Source: Candidatus Gastranaerophilales bacterium (GTDB taxonomy: Bacteria; Cyanobacteriota; Vampirovibrionia; Gastranaerophilales; UBA9971). Taken from it: a stretch of 14,973 bases of DNA. Positions 6,586 through 13,705 of the stretch are shown one piece after another. The translations under genes were made by a program, and so were the position numbers. The notes below the pieces were generated by a model, which searched no databases, was not told the DNA's origin, and worked only from the letters and a program-made list of their open reading frames with translations. Numbering within the stretch: position 1 is the stretch's first letter; each line of letters starts with the position of its first letter. The stretch lies in NCBI GenBank assembly GCA_028277195.1, contig JANQGS010000001.1:1-14973 (forward strand), read 5' to 3'.

Positions 6586-7539
6586 CTAAAACGGAATATA
6601 ACCCGAAATAAATTCCCCGTAAAACATTACCATAAAACCTGCAACCACCAGGGGAGGCCCGAACGGCAAAAATGTATAGTTCCGGTTTTCCCGCATCCTC
6701 TTAAAGATAATATAAACACAAATACCGGCCAGCAGGAAAATTAACAGAATCGCGACTATGGGAACAAGGGGATTGACGCTTATATAAGCCAGGTACTTGC
6801 TGAAAAACGAGAGAACCATGGCAACAAGCAGGCCCAGCATGGCATAAATTGATTTATAATCCCCGTGTTTGCGGAGGTTATAAAAAATAAACGGGATACC
6901 GATGATTACCTGTATAAACAGGCTCATAACAAGTATCGCGATTAGCAGCTTCCAGCCAAACCAGGCCCCCAGGGCCGCCCCGAGCAGGGTGTCCCCGCCG
7001 CCGAAAGCGTATTCCCCGGTAAATAAAAGCCCTATCCGGGAAAACACTTCAAAAAATGCGGCCCCGATTATTGCGCCTATGATTGCTGAAACAAACATAC
7101 CCTCCGCGCCTATGTTAAAAAAATTGTAGACAAGGCCCAGGGGAATAATCGGGATTGAATTAACGTCATATATAACCTTTTCCCGCAGGTCGGTTATTGT
7201 TATGACAATCAGGTTTGATGTGAGAAACAGCAGGAATAGTGTTTTCAGGCTAAACCCCCAGTTTAAGTAAGTAAAAAGAAACAAAAAAGCTGTCAATAAC
7301 TCGACAACGGGATATTGCAGGCTTACGGGAGCGGAGCAGTGCCTGCATTTCGCCCTGAGCAGCAGGTAGCTCAGTACCGGAATATTATCATACCAGGCTA
7401 TTTTATTCCCGCATTCCGGGCATTTCGAGCGGTTAAAGGCAAAATCCTCGTCCCTGAGCAGCCTGATTGCCATAACATTTAAAAAACTTCCTACTACAAG
7501 TCCTGTCAGGAATACAAGAATTATATCAATTATCATCAT
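6586..7539 (-). CDS. pilD: Type IV prepilin peptidase / N-methyltransferase (peptidase family A24)
   Basis: This inner-membrane aspartic peptidase cleaves the leader of type IV pilins and type II secretion pseudopilins and methylates the new N-terminus. The 317 residues show GSFLNV (17-22), a zinc-type four-cysteine site (C40, C43, C65, C68) flanking the WYDNIPVLSYLLLRAKC loop, a catalytic Asp in ITDLREKVIYD (116-125), the second catalytic Asp D183 in the FGGGD motif, and PFGPP near the C-terminus. About eight hydrophobic segments are present. It is somewhat longer than common PilD, with extra hydrophobic segments between GGGD and PFGP. Its ATG directly abuts the sigma factor stop (no intervening base), so translation is coupled. 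No pilin or pilus-assembly gene lies nearby. Confidence 0.92.
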   Translation of the reverse strand: MMIIDIILVFLTGLVVGSFLNVMAIRLLRDEDFAFNRSKCPECGNKIAWYDNIPVLSYLLLRAKCRHCSAPVSLQYPVVELLTAFLFLFTYLNWGFSLKTLFLLFLTSNLIVITITDLREKVIYDVNSIPIIPLGLVYNFFNIGAEGMFVSAIIGAIIGAAFFEVFSRIGLLFTGEYAFGGGDTLLGAALGAWFGWKLLIAILVMSLFIQVIIGIPFIFYNLRKHGDYKSIYAMLGLLVAMVLSFFSKYLAYISVNPLVPIVAILLIFLLAGICVYIIFKRMRENRNYTFLPFGPPLVVAGFMVMFYGEFISGYIPF

Positions 7540-8328
7540 TTATCGGCCTTCCTGTTCTGTAATAATATTGAAAAGCTCTTCCGTTGCTTTTTTTATCCTC
7601 CTGCTGACCTGCATTTGCGAGACACCTGTTTTTTTCGCAATTTCAACCTGGTTAAGGTCATCAAAAAAGCTCATTTTAATTACCTGCCTTAAGTTCTCGG
7701 GAAGCAGCTCCACGGCTTCCATCAGCATTATTCTTTCCTCCTGGAAATTCTGGTAGTCCTGGTATTTGTCATCAATAAGTTTTTCCATCAGGGTATTCTG
7801 GTCGTTTTCCGATAAGTTAACAATCTGGTCGAGCGAGACAGTCTGTTTTCTCCTGTCAGCCTCAATTACTTCATTAATGCGTTTAACGGGCATTTGCAGC
7901 TCTTCGGCTATTTCGAGTTCTGTGGGGAATCTTCCCAGCTGCATTTTTAGCCTTTCAATTATGGAATTCATCCTGAAGGACAGCTCCAGCAGTTCCCTGG
8001 GGGCTCTTATTATTGAAATTTTATCCCTGAGGTAATGCCTTATTTCTCCCGTAATCCTGTGAGTGGCATAGGTCTTAAAGCTCGTGCCGAAATTTTCATC
8101 ATACTGGTCAATAGCTTTTATGAGCCCCAGGCAGCCCACCTGCACAATATCCTCTATAGGGTCAGTCTGCCTTCTTGCGAGACCGAACGCTATTTTTTTC
8201 ACAAGCGGCTGGTAATAGTGGACTATAAGGTTCTTAAGCTGTTTTTTTGTTTTACTGCTTTCGGTTTTTTGATATTCGCTTAACCAGGTTTTTGTTTCTT
8301 CGCTATCTGCAACGTTATTATTTTTCAA
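7540..8328 (-). CDS. RNA polymerase sigma factor, sigma-70 group 3 (SigB/SigF/SigG-like)
   Basis: An alternative sigma factor of 262 residues. Region 2 (about 31-101) contains DIVQVGCLGLIKAIDQYD and the SFKTYATHRITGEIRHYLRD core and -10-binding helix. Region 3 (about 108-155) contains RFPTELEIAEELQMP. Region 4 (about 204-252) ends with the -35-binding helix-turn-helix VEIAKKTGVSQMQVSRRIKKA. There is no region 1.1, which fits the stress/sporulation/flagellar group rather than a housekeeping factor. Start is TTG at 8328; the only nearby upstream ATG is out of frame and hits a stop, and a GGGGTG lies 8 bases before the TTG. No anti-sigma factor gene is adjacent; instead prepilin peptidase and a sensor kinase follow in the operon. 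SigB, SigF and SigG cannot be told apart here. Confidence 0.9.
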   Translation of the reverse strand: MKNNNVADSEETKTWLSEYQKTESSKTKKQLKNLIVHYYQPLVKKIAFGLARRQTDPIEDIVQVGCLGLIKAIDQYDENFGTSFKTYATHRITGEIRHYLRDKISIIRAPRELLELSFRMNSIIERLKMQLGRFPTELEIAEELQMPVKRINEVIEADRRKQTVSLDQIVNLSENDQNTLMEKLIDDKYQDYQNFQEERIMLMEAVELLPENLRQVIKMSFFDDLNQVEIAKKTGVSQMQVSRRIKKATEELFNIITEQEGR

Positions 8329-8359
8329 ACTGCATTACACCCCATACGGCTACAGGGAA

Positions 8360-8368
8360 ATTATAGCA
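8360..8368 (-). promoter_or_regulatory. Extended -10 promoter for the sigma factor operon
   Basis: On the minus strand TGC-TATAAT ends at 8360, about 31 bp upstream of the TTG start at 8328. No convincing -35 was found, as expected for an extended -10 promoter. The same string precedes the 76-aa gene. No terminator separates it from the upstream 157-aa gene, so read-through is also possible. Confidence 0.5.
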
Positions 8369-8405
8369 CAGGGTGGTAATATTATGTTTATCCGGGATTT
8401 TATAA

Positions 8406-8879
8406 TTATGAAAGCATCTCTAGTCCCTGGTCTATCCTTTTTTCGGTTGTTTTCGCCACTTCCAGGGCAAATCTTCTTCTGACATCAATGTTCTCCTTTT
8501 GTGCCACGAGTCTTCTTTCTTCTTTATCAAGCATGTTTGACTCTACATCAAGTATCATTTTTTCCATGGGAAATTGCTGTTGTCTTTCCAGCTCCTTTTC
8601 CATCAGATTTGTCCAGATACTTACCAGTTCCAGGTTTTGCTGTGTATCACTATTCGCATTAACACTGGTATTGGCATTATTAATCTTTGTCTGGAAAAAC
8701 ATTACCCTGCCGTTACTCTGGTTCATTTCAGAATCAATCTTTGATTTTTGTTCGCTTATATTTGAAGACCTATCCTGGATATAATGGATTTCCTCCATCA
8801 TGCGAGAATGTAGAGTTCCCAACGCGCTGGCTAAATCCTGCCAATAGGTCAGGCCAGAAATACTCATTGAAACTGTCAT
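8406..8879 (-). CDS. 157-aa coiled-coil protein, unknown function (paired with the 165-aa protein)
   Basis: I do not recognise the family. The protein has 157 polar, Glu/Gln/Lys-rich residues, no signal peptide and no transmembrane segment. Heptad-like helical stretches run over about 21-60 and 85-157, separated by an Asn/Ser-rich stretch (about 68-82). Residues 115-157 align without gaps to residues 123-165 of the other small protein, up to the last residue of both (14 of 43 identical). A GGAAGGAA ribosome binding site lies about 9 bases before the ATG, and a CTTA microsatellite lies directly upstream of it. Size and helix content resemble chaperone, needle or translocator components of secretion systems, but that is only a resemblance; no secretion genes are in the window. 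Confidence 0.75.
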   Translation of the reverse strand: MTVSMSISGLTYWQDLASALGTLHSRMMEEIHYIQDRSSNISEQKSKIDSEMNQSNGRVMFFQTKINNANTSVNANSDTQQNLELVSIWTNLMEKELERQQQFPMEKMILDVESNMLDKEERRLVAQKENIDVRRRFALEVAKTTEKRIDQGLEMLS

Positions 8880-8899
8880 AAGCCCAATTTCCTTCCAAA

Positions 8900-8931
8900 C
8901 TTACTTACTTACTTACTTACTTATTTACTTA
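8900..8931 (-). repeat. CTTA tetranucleotide microsatellite, 8 units, upstream of the 157-aa gene
   Basis: On the + strand there are six perfect CTTA units, then TTTA, then CTTA; on the coding strand this reads as TAAG units. An 11-bp copy of TTTCCTTCCAA flanks it on both sides (8888-8898 and 8934-8944), so the ribosome-binding sequence GGAAGG is present on both sides of the repeat. Such repeats in a leader or promoter can change length by slipped-strand mispairing, so phase-variable expression is possible. Confidence 0.85.
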
Positions 8932-8950
8932 CGTTTCCTTCCAATATAAT

Positions 8951-8978
8951 AAAAAACTTTAAAGTAAGAAAATTGCTA
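8951..8978 (-). promoter_or_regulatory. Shared upstream element A (157-aa gene)
   Basis: On the minus strand this reads TAGCAATTTT, 7 bases, then TAAAGTTTTTT. An almost identical arrangement (8-base gap) lies upstream of the 165-aa gene at 9766-9793. The pair is best explained as a common promoter or activator site. TAAAGTTT matches the -35 consensus of flagellar-type sigma factors, but a matching -10 was not found at the right spacing. Confidence 0.4.
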
Positions 8979-9014
8979 AAATTTGGGCTGTTTTTTGAAT
9001 TTTGTAATATTTCT

Positions 9015-9050
9015 TAATAAAAAGAGGCTCTAATGAGCCCCTTTTTATTA
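9015..9050 (-). terminator. Intrinsic terminator of the 165-aa gene
   Basis: Positions 9015-9030 pair with 9035-9050: a 16-bp stem with one mismatch and a 4-base loop (taat), with A-runs and T-runs in the arms. It lies 21 bp past the stop codon of the 165-aa gene and is symmetrical enough to work in both directions. It separates transcription of the two coiled-coil genes. Confidence 0.85.
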
Positions 9051-9071
9051 GAAAATTTAATTGTTTTAGTC

Positions 9072-9569
9072 TTAAGCGAGTCTTTCGAGAGCCTGTTTCT
9101 GCCTCTGATCTGCTGCCTTGGTCGCATTATGGTTAAATTCCTGTTGTACCTTTTCTGCATTTTTTGCCATTCTCAGCCTATCTTCCTCGTCGCTCAGTCG
9201 TTGCTTTTTCTGCTCTAAATCGAATTTTATCCCTATTTGTGCAAAATAACCCCTTAGCAATTCTCCTATTTTGGATGCAATCTCAAGCATTTTAGAACTA
9301 CTTAATGCAGGTATTGTGCTACTACCGCTACCTGTCACTGCAGCCACCGGGGAAGAATGTACTTGAGCACTTTGTTTCCACAGGAGCTTTTGTATCTCGA
9401 GGTAGTAATATGTTTTATTTTTCGCTGCCTCGGCTATATTTTCATCGTTTTCTTTAACCTCTTCTAATATATTATCAAACGCCCTGTCGAGGTTACCAAC
9501 TGTAGCGTCCCCGTGACTTGCCCTGGTTCCAAAATAATCTTTATCGTTAAGACATGATACAAGTGACAT
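9072..9569 (-). CDS. 165-aa coiled-coil protein, unknown function (paired with the 157-aa protein)
   Basis: I do not recognise the family. The 165 residues have no signal peptide and no transmembrane helix. An N-terminal helical part (about 25-65) is followed by a Ser/Ala/Gly/Pro-rich linker (about 67-91) and a long charged helix (about 92-165, EQKKQRLSDEEDRLRMAK region) likely to form a coiled coil. The last 43 residues align without gaps to the end of the 157-aa protein, with conserved L, EE, RL, K, V, F, K, R, Q and LExL positions. A strong ribosome binding site (AAGGAG, 8 bases before the ATG) precedes it. It has its own terminator at 9015-9050 and an unusually long leader if the element at 9766-9793 is its promoter. 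Confidence 0.75.
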   Translation of the reverse strand: MSLVSCLNDKDYFGTRASHGDATVGNLDRAFDNILEEVKENDENIAEAAKNKTYYYLEIQKLLWKQSAQVHSSPVAAVTGSGSSTIPALSSSKMLEIASKIGELLRGYFAQIGIKFDLEQKKQRLSDEEDRLRMAKNAEKVQQEFNHNATKAADQRQKQALERLA

Positions 9570-9765
9570 AAACCCTTCTCCTTTCGTAAATAACTAACCT
9601 TATCCCTGATAACTTATCTGCCTGACCTTTTTATCCCTTCCTTATATTTTTAGATAAAAGGTTTTCACCGGTGTATTTACAGATACTGAGTGAATATTAA
9701 GTTAAAAAATCCGTTTCAACTCCTTCCCTAGATATTTTTAACCTTATCCCTTTTCTTATTTATTT

Positions 9766-9793
9766 AAAAACTTTATAAAAACAAAAATTGCTA
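9766..9793 (-). promoter_or_regulatory. Shared upstream element B (165-aa gene)
   Basis: On the minus strand this reads TAGCAATTTT, 8 bases, then TAAAGTTTTT, mirroring the element at 8951-8978 upstream of the 157-aa gene. It lies about 197 bp before the 165-aa ATG. A GGGATAA string follows 17 bp downstream of TAAAGTTT. The role as promoter or activator site is inferred from the similarity between the two sites. Confidence 0.4.
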
Positions 9794-9896
9794 GAAAGAA
9801 AAAAATAATTATGTTTTTGTAACATAACTTAATATTGCAATTCTTGTGAATTCGGCGTAATGGAAAAATATGTAAATTTTGTTAATTAAAAGTACA

Positions 9897-9921
9897 AAGG
9901 TGGGCAAACTTTGCCAACCTT
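9897..9921 (-). terminator. Probable intrinsic terminator of secA
   Basis: Positions 9897-9908 and 9910-9921 form a 12-bp stem with one G-T type mismatch, starting 15 bp after the secA stop. On the minus strand it is followed by a broken T-rich run (TTTGTACTTTT). The central bases would open to form the loop. Confidence 0.7.
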
Positions 9922-9936
9922 ACAACCCATCAAAAA

Positions 9937-12687
9937 TTAAACATTAGAATGCATTTTTCCGCAGCACTTCTTGTACTTCTGCCCACTGCCGCAAGGACAT
10001 GGCTCGTTCCTGCCAACCTTATCCCCCTTCCTCACCGGGGAATTATCCCCCTCTGACGGCGGCACAAAATTCTCCGCCGCCTTCATCAGGTCCGTGTCAA
10101 TCGGCTCATGCTCCTCATCTTTCATATGGACTATCTGTACCTGGAATTTAGACCTGAACAGGTGAGCCACGGTTTCCCGCTGGATTTCATGCATCATGTT
10201 GTTGAACATTCCGAACGCTTCCCTTTTGTACTCAATGAGCGGGTCCTTCTGGCCATAAGCCCGCAAGCCTATACCCTCCCTTAACATATCAATATTATGG
10301 AGGTGGTCTATCCACTTGCTGTCTATGATTCTGAGCAAAGTGTCGCGCTCCAGGGTCCTCATCATATTGTCCTCAGCGCCGACAGCCTGCAACTCCCCGT
10401 TATTGCCATTTTCCCGGACTATATTGTTGTAAAACTCAACAACCAGGGTTTCATGCTCTTTATAAGCCTCCAGGGCACTGTTTTTAAGGGTATCATAAAT
10501 TTTTTCATAGGTTAAAGCCCCCATCCCCTCAACATTAACGCTACCGGATAATTGCGGAACGACCGAATGCACTGCCCTGACAAGGGAATGCAGGTCTTCT
10601 TCAACGTACTCCGCCGGTTTCATCTCAGGGCTTATATATCCCGAAATTATACGCTCAATTTCCTTCTCAATCATATAAACAATGTCTTCATAGACATTCT
10701 CTCCCTCAAGGACCTTTTTGCGCTGCTTGTAGAAAAGTTCCCTCTGCCGGTTTATAACATCATCATATTGTAAAACCTGTTTTCTTATATCAAAGTGGTA
10801 GGTCTCGACCTTTTTCTGTGCGGACGCTATCTGGGCGGTAAGAACGCCGGACTCAATAGCCATATCTTCCTCTACATTGAGCATTTCCATAAGGTTATAT
10901 ATTTTTTCGCCCCCAAATATCCTCATAAGGCTGTCCTCAAGCGAAAGGAAAAACCTTGTAGAGCCGGGGTCTCCCTGCCTTGCGGCCCTGCCCCGCAACT
11001 GGTTGTCAATACGGCGCGATTCATGGCGCTCCGTGCCGATTACATAAAGCCCGCCGGCCTCAACTACCTTTTTGTGCTCCTCTTCGGTTATCCGGTAAGC
11101 CTTTTTAAGGGCTTCATCCTTATCAGTGCCCTTTTCCATCAACTCCCTGGCCAGGAATTCCGGGTTGCCTCCCAGGATTATGTCAGTTCCCCTGCCCGCC
11201 ATGTTGGTTGCGATTGTAATGCCCCCGTACCTGCCGGCCTGGGCTATTATTGTGGCTTCTTTTTCGTGGTGCTTGGCGTTCAGTACATTGTGGCTGAGCC
11301 CTTTTTTAGTGAGCATTTTAGAAAGGAATTCTGACCTGTCAATGCTTATCGTGCCTACCAGTATGGGCCTGCCTTTTTCGTGCTCTTCCTCTATTTCCTC
11401 AACCACGGATTTGTATTTTTGCAGCTCGGTTTTATAGATAACATCAGCCAAATCTTTCCTTATATCCTTTTTATTAGTGGGTATTGAGTTAACCTCAAGG
11501 TTATAAATCTTTCCAAACTCGGCCTCTTCGGTCATGGCAGTACCTGTCATACCGGAGAGCTTGGGGTAGAGCCTGAAAAGGTTCTGGAACGTAATACTGG
11601 CGAGCGTCTGGCTCTCATCCTGTATTTTGACGCCTTCTTTTGCCTCCACGGCCTGGTGAAGCCCGTCACTCCAACGCCTTCCATCCATAAGCCTGCCGGT
11701 AAACTCGTCAACAATGACAACCTGCCCGTCTTTTAGCACATAATCCGTATCCTTGCGGTAGAGCTCTTTTGCTTTAAGCGCCTGCAGCAGGTAATGGGCA
11801 AGCATTTCTGACGGGTCAAACAGGTCCCTGGTTTTTAACAGCTCCTGGGCCTTGTCTATGCCTTCCTCGTTGAGGATTACGTTTTTATTTTTCTCCTCAA
11901 CCTCGTAATCAGCGTCTTTTTGGAGCAAGGGGGCTATCCTTGCCATTGTTTTATAGGTATCAGCGGATTTATCAAGCCTTCCGCTTATGATTAAGGGTGT
12001 CCTGGCCTCATCTATAAGTATGCTGTCCACCTCGTCAATTATTGCAAAGTTGTAGGGCCTTTGCACGCACTGTTCAAGGCTTCCGGCCATGTTGTCACGC
12101 AGGTGGTCAAACCCGAATTCATTGTTAGTTCCGTAGGTGATATCTGCCGCGTAGGCGTTTTTCTTTTGCTCAAAGATTTCTGATGACCATCCCGACGATA
12201 AAACCAGTCCCACGCTAAGCCCGAGGAATTTATAAATACGTCCCATCCATTCACTGTCACGTTTTGCCAGGTAATCGTTAACTGTAACTATATGCACGCC
12301 TTTATTGGTAAGGGCATTGAGGTACGCGGGCAGTGTTGCGACAAGGGTTTTACCCTCACCTGTCCTCATTTCAGCTATTTTCCCCTGGTGCAGGGCCATT
12401 CCGCCTATGAGCTGTACGTCAAAATGGCGCATATTGAGCACGCGTTTCCCGGTTTCCCTTACAACCGCAAATGTTTCCGGTAGCAGTGATTCAAGGGACT
12501 CACCGTTATCCAGCCGGGTCTTGAACTCGTCGGTCTTACCCCTGAGCTCGTCGTCCGATAACGCGCTTATTTCCGGTTCAAGGCTGTTTATGAATTCTAC
12601 GGCGGGTTGTAGTTGTTTGAGTTTTCTTTCGTTCGGGTCCCCGAAGATTTTTAGTAAATATTCAATCATAATAATAAATTTTATCAC
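9937..12687 (-). CDS. secA: Protein translocase ATPase SecA
   Basis: SecA drives preproteins through SecYEG by ATP hydrolysis at the inner membrane. The 916 residues include the family start KIFGDPNERKLKQL (13-26), MRHFDVQLIGGMALHQGKIAEM, Walker A MRTGEGKT (107-114), IIDEVDSILIDEARTPLIISG, the DEAD-helicase second domain with TNMAGRGTDI and QLRGRAARQGDPG, and the C-terminal zinc-binding SEC-C motif with C897, C899, C908 and C909 (CxCx8CC). That tail normally binds SecB or ribosomes. Length is usual. The first residue is a GTG at 12687 with AAGGAA about 10 bases upstream; the ATG at residue 7 (12669) would match the usual N-terminus better but has no ribosome binding site. It is divergent from the glycosyltransferase gene and followed by its own terminator. 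Confidence 0.98.
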   Translation of the reverse strand: MIKFIIMIEYLLKIFGDPNERKLKQLQPAVEFINSLEPEISALSDDELRGKTDEFKTRLDNGESLESLLPETFAVVRETGKRVLNMRHFDVQLIGGMALHQGKIAEMRTGEGKTLVATLPAYLNALTNKGVHIVTVNDYLAKRDSEWMGRIYKFLGLSVGLVLSSGWSSEIFEQKKNAYAADITYGTNNEFGFDHLRDNMAGSLEQCVQRPYNFAIIDEVDSILIDEARTPLIISGRLDKSADTYKTMARIAPLLQKDADYEVEEKNKNVILNEEGIDKAQELLKTRDLFDPSEMLAHYLLQALKAKELYRKDTDYVLKDGQVVIVDEFTGRLMDGRRWSDGLHQAVEAKEGVKIQDESQTLASITFQNLFRLYPKLSGMTGTAMTEEAEFGKIYNLEVNSIPTNKKDIRKDLADVIYKTELQKYKSVVEEIEEEHEKGRPILVGTISIDRSEFLSKMLTKKGLSHNVLNAKHHEKEATIIAQAGRYGGITIATNMAGRGTDIILGGNPEFLARELMEKGTDKDEALKKAYRITEEEHKKVVEAGGLYVIGTERHESRRIDNQLRGRAARQGDPGSTRFFLSLEDSLMRIFGGEKIYNLMEMLNVEEDMAIESGVLTAQIASAQKKVETYHFDIRKQVLQYDDVINRQRELFYKQRKKVLEGENVYEDIVYMIEKEIERIISGYISPEMKPAEYVEEDLHSLVRAVHSVVPQLSGSVNVEGMGALTYEKIYDTLKNSALEAYKEHETLVVEFYNNIVRENGNNGELQAVGAEDNMMRTLERDTLLRIIDSKWIDHLHNIDMLREGIGLRAYGQKDPLIEYKREAFGMFNNMMHEIQRETVAHLFRSKFQVQIVHMKDEEHEPIDTDLMKAAENFVPPSEGDNSPVRKGDKVGRNEPCPCGSGQKYKKCCGKMHSNV

Positions 12688-12725
12688 AAGGACAAATTTC
12701 CTTACACATAACCGGACAGTATTAC

Positions 12726-12754
12726 CGGGTATAATTGCGAATTAGTATAACCCG
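12726..12754. promoter_or_regulatory. Imperfect palindrome between secA and the glycosyltransferase gene
   Basis: CGGGT at 12726-12730 pairs with ACCCG at 12750-12754. Inside, TATAATT-gcg-AATTAGTATA continues the symmetry with a one-base bulge. A TATAAT at 12730-12735 on the + strand may be a -10 box for the glycosyltransferase gene, though no good -35 was found. TGCGAAT is repeated at 12736-12742 and 12759-12765. The dyad could be an operator serving both divergent genes. Confidence 0.35.
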
Positions 12755-12838
12755 TCTATGCGAATATTCCCCTGTTGCTCGTACTATTCGGGCGTATTTT
12801 TGTTTAAATTTTCCTTTTAGGAAGGAGAACCTCATAAG

Positions 12839-13705
12839 ATGCCTTGCCCGCTCGTTTCCGTAATAATCATTGCCCGGGGTCCGGGAAAATTCCCGAAGGA
12901 ATCGCTTAACTCTGTTATGAGCCAGAGTTTCAGGAATTTTGAGCTCCTGCTGATTGATTATGACTCAGGCAACCGGCCTAAAACCGGAAAAACTACTTAT
13001 AAAGACATACAAATCCGTTATTTCAAGCACTGCTCGGATAACCTGAACTCGGCCAGGAACCTGGGCTTAAATCACGCCGGGGGAAAATACATTGTTTTTA
13101 TGGACAACTGTGATATCTGGGAGAATGATAAACTCAAAAAACAGGCGGACATACTGGAAAAAAACCCTGATATCGGCCTTGTTTATTGCGGGGGGCGCCT
13201 GGAAGGGTATGTATTTGACAGGCTTGTGATGAAAAATTTTTTATACAACAGCTCTGTTGCCATGTTCAGGAAGGACTGCCTTGAAAAAGCCGGGTTATTT
13301 GATGAATCGCTTGATATTGCGAGCAACTGGGATTTTTTCCTCAGGTTATCACTTTTTTATAAATTTACGGGGATTAATGAACCCCTGGCAAAGAGCGCCC
13401 TCCCCGTTAAAAACGGCTTAAACGGTTGTGAATACTTTAAAACCAGCGGCTTTAAGGTGTTAAACAAGATTTTCCAGATGGAAAACATTACCGCAAAGCA
13501 GTTAAGGCTGGTTAACCTGGCTTATGCCATGCGCTACAGCTACATTGGCAGGAGATATTTTCAAAACAACTGTTATGACAGGGCAAAAGGCTATTTTAAC
13601 GAGGCGTTGAAAAGGGATTTTTCAATATGTTTCAGGAGTGATATTTTGCTTTTTTACCTGCTTTCATGTTATCTGGATTATTCCTGTAAACACCATGCAG
13701 AATAG
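12839..13705 (+). CDS. Family-2-like glycosyltransferase with altered catalytic motifs
   Basis: A 288-residue protein with a GT-A fold start (VSVIIIARG, 6-14), NSARNLGLNHAGGKYIVFMD (70-89), DKLKKQADIL and RKDCLEKAGLFDESL, as in GT2 enzymes that transfer sugars to surface polysaccharides. Usual GT2 proteins have a DxDD metal motif; here it is DNCD (89-92), with Cys in place of a key Asp. The catalytic-base region, usually ...DWD, reads SNWDFFLRL with N163 in place of Asp. About 225-275 looks like a TPR-type helix pair (YIGRRYFQNNCYDRAKGYFNEAL). AGGAG lies 11 bases before the ATG. No other glycan gene is nearby. It may be a divergent active enzyme or a non-catalytic relative. Its last 74 bp overlap the opposing DedA-like gene. 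Confidence 0.8.
   Translation: MPCPLVSVIIIARGPGKFPKESLNSVMSQSFRNFELLLIDYDSGNRPKTGKTTYKDIQIRYFKHCSDNLNSARNLGLNHAGGKYIVFMDNCDIWENDKLKKQADILEKNPDIGLVYCGGRLEGYVFDRLVMKNFLYNSSVAMFRKDCLEKAGLFDESLDIASNWDFFLRLSLFYKFTGINEPLAKSALPVKNGLNGCEYFKTSGFKVLNKIFQMENITAKQLRLVNLAYAMRYSYIGRRYFQNNCYDRAKGYFNEALKRDFSICFRSDILLFYLLSCYLDYSCKHHAE

Larger units (their letters stand above)
9570..9936 (-). other. 367-bp non-coding stretch: leader of the 165-aa gene and secA terminator
   Basis: No credible gene on either strand. On the minus strand GGGATAAGGTT occurs at 9596-9606 and 9740-9750, with a related copy carrying extra A residues near 9625-9636 (GGGATAAAAAGGTC). An 11-bp inverted repeat (9693-9703 and 9826-9836) and a small palindrome CACCGGTG (9666-9673) are also present. 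The left part is probably an approximately 190-base 5' leader of the 165-aa gene; the right end holds the secA terminator. Confidence 0.5.

Noticed and set aside
8900..8931. CTTA repeat as a CRISPR array
   Set aside because: The unit is 4 bp with no spacers; it is a simple microsatellite.
9552..9569. Lipoprotein signal (LVSC) at residues 3-6 of the 165-aa protein
   Set aside because: The lipobox-like tetrad lacks the preceding charged and hydrophobic signal regions and is too close to the N-terminus.
10795..11334. 179-aa ORF on the + strand inside secA
   Set aside because: It lies antisense to a well-conserved part of SecA and has no recognisable motif; it is a shadow frame.
12305..12745. 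146-aa ORF on the + strand over the secA 5' end
   Set aside because: Ser-rich composition is typical of an antisense frame, and it covers conserved SecA sequence.
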